This document shows positions 55,171-64,000 of a DNA stretch of 64,000 nt, in pieces. This stretch comes from Diphasiastrum complanatum (Eukaryota; Streptophyta; Lycopodiopsida; Lycopodiales; Lycopodiaceae), in the NCBI GenBank assembly GCA_029204225.1, contig CM055107.1, forward strand, positions 30,591,410-30,655,409. The letters run 5' to 3'. Made by a program: the position numbers and the translations under genes. Under the pieces are notes generated by a model. That model searched no databases. It saw nothing but the letters and a program-made list of their open reading frames with translations, and had not been told where the DNA came from. Numbering within the stretch: position 1 is the stretch's first letter; each line of letters opens with the position of its first letter.

Positions 55171-57265
55171 ACAAGTGTTTTCTCATCGGCATTGGCATCC
55201 CAAGTTGATGATGGTGCCAAATGGTTCATAGAATCAGGTGCCACAAGGCATAGGACCGGAAAACGTGATTGGTTTGAAAAATTCTCACTAATCCATGATG
55301 GGGATAAGGTCACTCAAGCCAATGGAGATGAATGCCAGATACAGGGTGTGGGCAATGTACCTGTGCAATTTTCTGATGGCAAAATTAAAAATATCTCTAA
55401 TGTACTTTATGTTCCTAGACTTAAAAAGAGTTTGCTTTCTGTTGGTGTAATGGCAAATCAACATCTTAAAGTTGAATTTGTCAAGGATGGGTGCCTTATG
55501 AAGGATACGAACCATAACCACAAAGTGGTGGCAAAGGGTTATAGAGATAGTAACTGTGGCCTTTATAAATTGGATGCTGCAAAACCAAAATGGTATGAAA
55601 AGATCATGAAGGACGCAAAGCTAAATCAAACAGGATCTAGCACACAAAGTGAAGTGAGAAAATCAACACGGGAAAGGAAGTCTCCCGATCGTTATCATGT
55701 GAACTATGCCCTAATGACTGACATTTTGAAGTGTCGAGAGCCATCAACCATTGATGAGGCAAAAGATCACAAAGAGTGGCAAAGGGCAATGGAAGAAGAG
55801 ATAGAATCCATCCAAAGACATGATACATGGGAGTTGGTTGATCTACCACTTGGAAAGAAACCCATTGATAACAAATGGGTGTTTAGAACAAAGTTTCATG
55901 CGGATGGCACAATAGCAAAGTATAAGGCATGCCTAGTAGTGAAGGGTTATGAGCAAACCAAAGGAATTGACTATGAAGAGACATTTGCTCTAGTGGCTAA
56001 GTGGACTACGCTACGTCTTATCATTGCCTTAGCATCTCATTTTGGGTGGAAAATCCATCAAATGGATGTGAAGTCTGCATTTTTGAATGGTGACTTAGAA
56101 GAAGAAGTTTACATGGTCCAACCACAGGGCTTCATGGCAAAAGGGCAAGAATAGAAAGTATGTAAACTACACAAAGCACTTTATGGCCTTAAGCAAGCGC
56201 CACGCGCATGGTATGGATGCATTGACAATTACTTTCTTTCACATAAATTTGTAAGAACAAATTCAGATCCAAATCTTTATGTTCTTATAAATGATGACAA
56301 CATTGTCTTGATTGTACTTTACGTTGATGATATCATTATCACTAGCAATGATGAGAACCTTACTCGTTCTATCAAAGCCAACTTGTGCAAGCAATTTGAG
56401 ATGACAGATTTAGATCTTATGCACTATTTCTTGGGTGTCGAAGTATGGCGAACTAGCAGTGATATCAGGTTATGTCAAAGCAAGTATGTAGGCGAGATAT
56501 TGGAGAGATTTCACATGACAGAGTGCAAACCTTCCATCACCCGTTGCGAAGCTGGGAAGAAATTATCTCGTATTGATGATAGTGCACATGTTGATGCTAC
56601 ACTATTTTGTCAGCTAGTTGGAAGTTTAATATATCTTACAACTACACGTCCTGATATCTGCTATGCTATAAGTTTGATTAGCCAATTCATGTCATCACCC
56701 ACTATGAACCATTGGAAAGCTGCAAAAAGGATTTTGAGGTATGTAAAAGGTACACCGAACCTTGGTCTAGTCTACAAAAGACAAAGTGTTTTACCTAAGT
56801 TGCAAGGCTATGTTGACGTTGATTGGGCTGGAAGTATAGATGATAGAAAGTCAACAACAGGTTATACCTTCAATTTTGGTAGCGGCTGTTTTTCATGGTC
56901 TAGCAAGAAGCAAGATACTATTTCTCTTTCTTCCACAGAAGCCGAATATAAAGCGTTGTTGCTACCCAAGAAGCTATTTGGCTATGTAAGTTGTTATGTG
57001 AGATTGGCATGAAGTAGGTAAATCCCACTGTTATTTTCTGTGACAGTCAAAGCGGAATACAATTGGCTAAAAAACCAATCTTTCACGCAAGGACAAAACA
57101 TATTGAAGTAAAATATCATTTTGTGCGTGAAAAATTACAATATGAAGACATAGGTATTGTACATTGTTCTACGTTGTTACAAGTTGCTGATATATTTACA
57201 AAAGTTTTAAGTAATGAAAAGTTTGAAACTTTTAGAGCCAAACTTGGCTTAGACCAAGTTATGTA
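55150..57265 (+). pseudogene. Copia-6 protease-RT-RNase H (integrase deleted)
   Basis: Protease region KWFIESGATRH: the usual catalytic D of DSGA is E. It continues through NVLYVPRLKKSLLSVG to GLYKLDA, then goes in frame to the RT linker SEVRKSTRERKSPDRYHVNY without any HHCC or DDE integrase motif. RT blocks: WVFRTKFHADGTIAKYKA, MDVKSAFLNGDLEEEVYMVQ, a TAG at 56152, LHKALYGLKQAPRAWY, VLYVDDIIIT. RNase H: GYVDVDWAGS and SLSSTEAEYKAL, then a frameshift near 56960 and ARTKHIEVKYHFVRE to the stop at 57265. Confidence 0.85.
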
Positions 57266-57996
57266 AAAAGCCTTTACTTGTAATGCTATCATGGAGGTAT
57301 GTTCCATGAATAGAGTATACTCTAAAATGAAAAGTGACGTTGATCATTGAGGGAGAGAGTTAAAATAGCAATGATCGACTTATACAGTGCTTTCTTATTT
57401 TGACGGCACCACGTGTGCTTAGTTCTGGAGTTATCGGGCCATCTTTCTTTTACGAGCCCTTTGAGTGTTTTTAAGGAACTCATCTTTGTAATTACAAGTA
57501 GTTTTGGAATATACAGTTTGAAGTGAGCAATTCTGAATTCTTGTTGCACTTGACATTGTGTTGTGGTGATTGATCCGGTCGGGTGTTTTCAATTGTGTTT
57601 TCTTAACTCTTTTGAATGTTGGCTATGGTGCTCACCTTTTTATCCAATGCTCCACTTTTTCTCCAAGCCCTGGCTATGGTGAAAAGGTAGAGAGCTTGGC
57701 TGCGACAAAAAAAGCATCAGAAGGATCAAGCATCATTAGAAGAGTCATAGAGAGCATCATCACCGCTAGGCGCAAAAATATCCTTTTCTTCGCACTCAAA
57801 AATCAAAAATCGAAATGAAAAGAAACCGCGACGCGCAAGCAATTCGGCTTTCGATAATCGACGCTAGCCAAAAAATTGCAAATTTTTTTTTTTGCAATTC
57901 TTGTTGTGATGGCAAATTTTTCGCAATTTTGTCCGCAATTTTGTCTGTAATTTTTCGTAATTTTCTTCGCAATTTTTCACAATTTTGTAACTTTTT

Positions 57997-59479
57997 GCTA
58001 ACTTGTCTAGTCTTGAGGATAATGATGGTGTTTCAATGGCATGCAAAAGATAAGGAAAGAGCTAACTTCATCAATGGAGGTGAAGGTTCTTCCTTGGAAT
58101 ATATTGATGCTTTGTGAAAATTCAAGATCAAGCATTGATGCGATCTTGTTGGATCTAGACCATATGTTTGAGAAGGAGTATTTCCAGAGGTTCGGATCTT
58201 GTTCTAGCTCTTTCCTTACCTTTTGCATGCTTGCACTTGCCATGAAGGACCATTGAAACACCATCATTATTCTCAAGCCTAGCCAAGTTAGCACAAAGAT
58301 AAAAAAAATCTCCAAGAATATATTCATGTCTTTGATATCTTTGATGTTCCAACAGATTCCAAGGAAGAACCTACATCTCCATTCAAAAGAAGTTAGCCCT
58401 TTCCTTACCTTTGTGAAAATTCGAGATCAAGCATTGATGAGATCTTGTTGGATCTAGATCATATGTTTGAGAGGGAGTATTCCCAGAGGTTCAGACCTGA
58501 AGATATTTATATCTTTAATATTTTTGATGTTCAAGAGAAAGGTAAGCAAGTGGAAGCGACTCACTTTGCTTTACTCACATGTTCTGGAGAATCTTCTTGT
58601 GTAGATAATGCTATGCAAGTGGATATTGGTTCTCATGGTTTTCATGCTGGAAAATCAAGTAATGGATCTGAAAAATAAAGTTTGTTCAATGACTTTGATG
58701 GTCAAGAGAAAGATCAAGAGGTTGGTCTCAAAGGGCTTCAACAACACAAAAGGAAAGGTGGCAATTTGGAGCTAGTGATCAAGAGCATCAAAGGGAGGTT
58801 ATTTGGCAAAGATGTTATGGATCTATTTTTACAGGTGTTTGCAGACTCAAGTAAGGTCAAAGGAGCAGCAAAAAAGTGTTGTTCAAGTTTACATTACTTG
58901 TTCTTCAGCAATTTCATGTGGATGTGTGCATATTGTCAAGATATGGACAAACTAGCTACATTGTCTTGCAATATCTTATTGTTGGAGTTGTACTAGCATT
59001 CTTGGCTGGTTTTGCTGATGGAAATGAAGCTAATGGAGGTTCATTATGTCACTCATTCATGGCCAAGTCATCAAGTGTTGATGATATCTTGTGACAAGAT
59101 GGAGATGGAGGCTCATTCATGGAGTTTTATGGTGGAGACATATCAAGAAAGGACAAAGTTGGAGGATACAAGCAAGCATTGGATGATCACTCACATTTAT
59201 TGTTTGGTTGCTGTTATTTTTCAGAGAGTTCAAAGTTTGAAACATGGAGGAATCATTTCATTCACATTCTATTTGGTTCTTCATGTTCTAGTTATATCTT
59301 GATGTGTAAAATTGATGTAAGAAATAGTGAAGCATCCAATTTGGACACTATTCTCTATATCAATTATGGAAACTACTTTAAAACATTAGAAAGGAGATCT
59401 ATACTTAGGATAAAGATCATTCTAAAGTTGGATCAAAGTAGTATGGTTAAAACTATGCCAAAACTAGTTGAAGAGAGAG
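57997..59479 (+). pseudogene. Copia-5 internal region after the nested insert
   Basis: Gag resumes as NLSSLEDNDGVSMACK at 57999 and soon meets stops. A ~100-bp segment with GATCAAGCATTGATG and GATCTTGTTGGATCTAGA occurs twice (58122 and 58423). Short open frames farther on (58876-59484) show no retroviral enzyme motif. The end, GTTGAAGAGAGAG, is the polypurine tract before the 3' LTR. Confidence 0.6.
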
Positions 59480-60121
59480 TGTGAGAGATTTTAACAAGTT
59501 TAGTCATATTTTGGTAAATTGTCAATTGAGCCCAAAACTCATTTTAGACTTAGAGATAAACTTTTTGAAGTTATATTAGTTTAAAATACATTCAATAAAC
59601 ACTTTTTGAAAGTGTGGGAAAGTTGGTAGTTGAGTTTGAGAGAGACTCAAATTTGAATGTTGGGTACTTTAAATCTAGACCAGAAAATAGTAGGGTTATC
59701 ATTTTGGAGAGAAAGCCAAGTGGCCAAATAGGGTTTGGACCTATTATAAAAGGAGGAAACTCGTGGAGAGACACATATTCTCTCTTTTATCTCTCATTTC
59801 ATCATTATACATGGTTCTCTTTGGGTTCTACTACTCGTTGGTGCACTCTCATGATGTTATCTTGCAATTCTATGTGTAGAATGATCATTTATTGCTATTT
59901 TCGGTTTCACACGTGTGAAATACAGTAGGGTACTGTAATTGTATGGAAAACAACTATATTTTATGTTTTGGTTCATGTTTGATCAGTATCTCTTAAAGTT
60001 TGCATCTCATTTTGTATGTAGATGCTGATTTTTCTACATTGGCAAGATTGTTGGTTTGCTCCTTTTGTAACCAAAGATCAGGGACAAAGATTGGATCTTG
60101 AATGATCTGAAATCCTTCACA
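59480..60121 (+). repeat. Copia-5 3' LTR (642 bp)
   Basis: Direct partner of 48405-49046 with the same ends and the same palindrome TTTCACACGTGTGAAA (59905-59920). It is followed by ATAGA, the target duplication. Confidence 0.9.
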
Positions 60122-60385
60122 ATAGATATTCCACATTTGAAAGCTTTTGAGTCAATACTATCTTCTCATAGTTGGTTTCTCTTCTATATTGGAGTAGAAT
60201 ACTTGATGTATGCTTGTTCATTCTCTATTGGAGGAAGAAAATAAATGATTTGTTGATGTTTTTATGGCTTGTTAATAGAGGACGTGATGCAATTTTATGC
60301 ATGCAATGGTCTAAAAGCTCAAAATGGTTATAATGTGTTGCACTTGATTCAGATTCCCTTTACTAAAGGTATAGAGTCTCTCTAA

Positions 60386-60575
60386 GAGCATGTCCACATG
60401 GAACGAAGATTGGGACTAGGACCTAGTTGCTATTTTGGTTAATAGTGGTTTCAAAGAGGTAGAAGGGCCCTCGCAAGCCAGTATTCACCAAAACAAACTT
60501 TTGAAGTTTCCATAGAGACAAATTCCATACGATAGAGGGAAAAAGTAGGTGTTTGTTGTCCATGTGCACATGCTC
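60386..60575. mobile_element. Tourist-like (PIF/Harbinger) MITE, 190 bp
   Basis: Terminal inverted repeats GAGCATGTCCACATGGA and, inverted from the right, GAGCATGTGCACATGGA (one mismatch) are flanked by TAA on both sides (60383-60385 and 60576-60578). A 3-bp TAA/TTA duplication with G-starting ends is the signature of PIF/Harbinger MITEs. No coding capacity. Confidence 0.75.
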
Positions 60576-60750
60576 TAAGTATAGAGCTTGTGTAGTTGAA
60601 GCCATCCTTCCAAAGCATGCTTATTTTGAAAAGTTCCATGATTGATATTAGTCCCATTGTGGTCTATATGATAAGCATGTTTTTTGTGAAGTCCTAATCA
60701 TACATTGCCACAAGTTCTAGTTTCAAAATTTACACAGATTCTCTAAGTAG

Positions 60751-60878
60751 TGTTGTGCTACTAGATTTAATTCCATCTCTGTTTGCCTAGACTTTCATTC
60801 AAATAAAAGAGACTTGTTGTGCTACTAGATTTAATTCCATCTCTGTTTGCCTAGACTTTCATTCCAATAAAAGAGATT
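60751..60878. repeat. 64-bp tandem duplication
   Basis: TGTTGTGCTACTAGATTTAA with the following 44 bp occurs at 60751-60814 and again at 60815-60878 with two or three differences. It lies between Copia-5 and the IDD gene. Confidence 0.85.
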
Positions 60879-61848
60879 TGTTGCCATAAATGCATGTAGT
60901 ACTCACCCATGAACGCTAAAAGTAGCGCACACTAATGCAAGTACATTTGAGAGTCGGACTTTCTGTTCAACAGTATATTCCCGATAACAAATGTGATTAC
61001 TTCTGTCCGATATGTTTATATCAGTGGATAAATCACAAAAGATTCATCAGCTATATCATTGTACTACATTTTTTCAGCAGCAAGAATCAAAATGAGCTTT
61101 TATGCTCTTGATATGCGGGGTGTGAGCTAAATGAGTGGTTAAGCTGATTGCCATTGCCAGAGCGTCTCAAATATCAAACTCACATGTTAACAAACTTGCA
61201 AGCAAACTTATGAGAGTGTGTACGCCTGCATCTCTGATCTCTCCCTCACACACAACTCCATAGCTCATGCTGCCATTTAGGTCCACCTTTGAAATGCTGA
61301 ACCATCTCCCTACCATCAACTGCTGCTTGAGAATCGCACTTGCTGCATACCAGGCTTAAAACTCTTTTTCTTTGGCATTTACCAGCATGCATTATCAATT
61401 AGTATGAAGGAAATTGAACAGAGAATGTTTCTGATTTAATGATAGGCAAAAATAATGGCAAGAAGCCAAGAAATATCACAAGTTAAGTACAGAAACGGAT
61501 ACTTTTATAGAATCATGCACAATGTGATCATCTCACAGGTGCAATCGGTGACCTACTCACACAGTCAGCATTCAAGAGAAAAGAACGTTTCCCTCCACCA
61601 TGGTCCATGCTTGCTATGTTACATATCTTACCCACTCAGCACTTGTTATTAACTGATCCCAAGTAAAAAACGATTCACAACCGTTTTAACCAGCTAGGTC
61701 TAGTGAACAAATGTTCACAGCCGACAATGCAAACAAATTTACATGCAACCCATGTTACTAGCCAAAATTGTGCACCTCTAATCAGTAGAGGTTCTCAGAA
61801 ATCAAACAGAAGTCAGTATCACCTTCTGCAGCAAGGGATACAATGTAA
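60879..61848. other. downstream flank / possible 3' UTR of the IDD gene
   Basis: No other gene is seen. The stretch nearest 61848 is probably the 3' UTR of the minus-strand IDD gene, but no unambiguous polyadenylation signal could be chosen. Confidence 0.4.
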
Positions 61849-64000
61849 TTATTCCTCACTATGATTGGCAAGAGAGTTGGCATCCGGTCGTAAGCCTATT
61901 GAAGAGATACTGGCAAGATCTCTTTGGGACAGTGTCTTCCCCATTCGTCCAACAGTTCCATTCACACCCAAAAAATCACGTGTCAATCTATCAGCTCCCT
62001 CTTCAACCTTGGAAACAGTAGCAACAAGTCCTGGCAACAATGGAGTGCCATTGGCCTCTAGATTGACCTGAAAATTTCTATTCGCAGTGTGGAGGTTATC
62101 TTCTGGAGACATGTGAATAGATGCATGGCTATTTCTTGATGATCGTACTCCACCTCCGTTGCCTGTGTAAGATCCGAACATAGGGGGGAACGTGCTTAAA
62201 CCTCCTCCAAACATACCAGCATAGCCAGGCATTGATGCAGTCGAGTCACGATTGCCTACCTGTTCAGCTGATTTGGACTGAGCAGCAAGGGAGGATGGCC
62301 CCGAAGAGGTACTAACTCCTGATTCAATATTTACGTTCCCTGCCCTATTCTCTAACAGGTCGTGATGCGACAAGCTAGTTTGCGTATTCCCCAGAGATGG
62401 TGATTTTCCTTGCTCTTGTTGAGGGCCTTGCCAAAATGCTCCCAATCTAAAAGAAGTGGCGTCAGTTCCTGCCATTCCAAAGCCCTTCAGCAAGGAAGAG
62501 GTGCTGGCAGTTGCACCCATCTGTGCAGCTTTCTGTAGCAAGGCTGTTGCTGACATCTGTGAATTGGTAGATGTGTAGGTCTGTTTGCTTAAAATATTTG
62601 AAACAGAAGAACAAGAACCTGCAGATTGCCCTGTAAATCCAGCTGCAGAAAGGGAGAGCCCAGCACTAGCTGAATGAGTAATCGAACCTTGGAAATCAAA
62701 TCCTGAGCCTTGCAAACCACCGAAACTTGAGCCTGATGTTAACACATTCCCACACACTCCCACCATTCCCACCTTATTTTGCGATCTGGCAAGCGGTTGC
62801 AGAAAAGGAGACCTTGCACTGAGCTGGCTTAAAAGCACAGGATCGTCTGTCAAATGCCTACCAGCTGGAAGAGATGATCCGGATATGGGTCCTGACCATA
62901 ACGAAAGTCTTGGGCCTGCAGAAGGTGCTCCTAATCCTTGATCAGCACTTCCTTGAGCCCATGCCGAAGGCATCAGAGGGAATCCCTTAGCCAGATTTGT
63001 CCCTAAAACCTCAGGATGTAAACCTGATGCAACATTTCTGACTGCATAGGAAACTTGAGGAGAAGAAGTTGCTCCATGCAAAGATAACAAGCCCTTACTA
63101 GAACAAACATCTGCATTACCTTCAGGTACATACAAAACCTGTGGTCCTTGTTTGGCTATTGAAACTCTTGCACTTTCCTCTGCCAAAGCGTCACAAAATG
63201 CTCGATGAGTAATGAAGCTGTCCCTCCTGCGTTGCATAAAACCATTGTAGGGGTCAGGTGATATGATAGAAAAACTCAAGAGATGGTATAACATATTCTG
63301 TAGACTAGCATCCAATAATTATCGCGTTGACTATACACCAACCCCTGTGGAAGAAATGCAGAACCACGTGACAAACAGAAAATGTAAGCAGCTCCTAATC
63401 AGATCAATTTTCTTCAGAATGCTTGTTGGTTTCCAAGGGGAGGCTCAATTTTTCTTAGAATGACCGAAATATTTTCAGAATGAAGGTAGGGATTGACAAG
63501 AAAGTCCGGCAGAACGGCAGTCATCAAAAGAAACCTTTTGACTTCGCTTTCAAAAACCTACTGGATACTTGAATGGATCGTGTATTTCTAAAGCTAGGCA
63601 AGTGCAATATTTCCTATCTAGCAAATAACTAAAGCAACTTGCTCAATTCGCTTCCACATTGCTTTAGGCGACTGATAACAAATGGTAATAACCAACCAGG
63701 AGGTTCTGAGTTCTGAAGCTAGAGCTACTAGAGTCGAAATGCATGCAACATTTCCAATAAAACAAGGTCCTTACAACGTTAATGCTAACAGAGATTGTTC
63801 TTGTCGATTGGCAAACATATAACTTGCTGAACTCTGGTGTACCAATTTAGGACTAGCAATATGGTTAAGATGTTTGAACAAAACAGTCACCTAGAAAATA
63901 GGGTTCCACAATCGCAGCGGTACTCTCGAGTGCCACAAGTTTTTGAATGAGCCTTCCAATCCGATTGCACAGCATACCGTTTGTTGCACTTGTCGCACTT
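61849..64000 (-). CDS. INDETERMINATE-DOMAIN (IDD) C2H2 zinc-finger transcription factor, 3' part
   Basis: The gene runs off the right edge. Exon 64000-63891 encodes KCDKCNKRYAVQSDWKAHSK then TCGTREYRCDCGTLFS: zinc finger 3 of the ID domain and the start of finger 4. An intron follows (63890-63227, GTGACT...GCAG), and the last exon (63226-61849, ~458 codons) starts RRDSFITHRAFCDALAEES, finishing finger 4. The C-terminal region holds MSATALLQKAAQMGA and TRDFLGV, both typical of IDD proteins and known to mediate partner binding (e.g. with GRAS proteins). IDD factors act in the nucleus in root patterning, gibberellin and sugar signalling. The frame is fully open; this is the only intact-looking host gene here. 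The nearby retroelement Copia-5 ends 1.7 kb downstream. Confidence 0.93.

Larger units (their letters stand above)
52839..57607 (+). mobile_element. Copia-6: integrase-deficient Ty1/Copia element
   Basis: Short LTRs (52839-53075, 237 bp; 57359-57607, 249 bp with a 12-bp internal insertion) flank gag, protease, RT and RNase H on the plus strand. The ends are GTTAA...TTAAC instead of TG...CA. The primer site TGGTATCAGAGC (53077) and a GAGGGAGAGAG polypurine tract (57348) are in place. The integrase is absent. LTRs are nearly identical, making this one of the youngest insertions in the window. Confidence 0.9.

Noticed and set aside
61865-62071. Plus-strand frame inside the IDD last exon
   Set aside because: Shadow of the conserved minus-strand IDD coding sequence.

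Overview
The window is plant nuclear DNA, almost entirely repetitive. Plant origin is supported by the end of an INDETERMINATE-DOMAIN (IDD) zinc-finger gene, one exon of a WSD1-type wax ester synthase/DGAT gene, many Ty1/Copia elements with the plant initiator-Met primer site (TGGTATCAGAGC) and short interstitial CCCTAAA telomere-type runs. A seedless plant such as a fern or lycophyte is my impression only. The one live-looking host gene is the IDD gene at the right edge.

Layout. 0-1.7 kb: hairpin repeat, 58-bp tandem duplication, orphan WSD1-like exon. 1.7-7.0 kb: minus-strand Copia (Copia-1) with ~1.07-kb LTRs, beside the gag of a plus-strand Copia (Copia-2). 7.85-17.77 kb: a ~9.9-kb multigene DNA element (element A) inside Copia-2, whose protease/integrase/RT relic resumes at 17.8 kb. 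18.7-21.5 kb: an X-Y-X-Y-X-Y'-X repeat array with (CT)n tracts. 21.5-26.4 kb: two Copia relics of one family facing away from each other across inverted LTRs (Copia-3 minus, Copia-4 plus). 26.4-34.5 kb: a second, left-truncated copy of the multigene element (element B). 34.5-40.4 kb: LTR fragment and decayed genes whose introns consist of AAGTACCAAA-like repeats. 40.5-41.8 kb: another inverted LTR pair. 42-48.4 kb: relics of a further Copia family (Copia-5 family), one LTR of which is interrupted by a 2-kb AT-rich insert encoding a bacterial-type DNA amino-methyltransferase fragment. 48.4-60.1 kb: an 11.7-kb Copia-family element with 642-bp LTRs and a perfect 5-bp target duplication, holding a nested DNA element (50.05-58.0 kb) which itself holds an integrase-less Copia (Copia-6, 52.8-57.6 kb). 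60.1-64 kb: a Tourist-like MITE and the IDD gene.

Main discovery candidate: elements A and B share one gene order. From left to right: a coiled-coil ORF and a transposase-like gene (plus), gene 2 (minus), a divergent control region packed with palindromic motifs, gene 3 (plus), gene 4 (minus), right terminal repeat. Gene 3 reads as a histone H3 fold (with CENH3-like features) joined to a Ulp1/C48 cysteine protease. I do not know of a described mobile element carrying a histone H3-SUMO-protease-like fusion. Both copies are broken by stops and frameshifts, but comparing them shows the ancestral frames were coding. Much of the damage fits C-to-T decay of CAG and CGA codons.

How the genes may work together (inference): the transposase-like protein would act on the terminal repeats, while the histone-like/Ulp1 protein and the acidic (gene 2) and basic (gene 4) proteins could modify or occupy chromatin at the donor or target site. 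No functional evidence is available from sequence alone.
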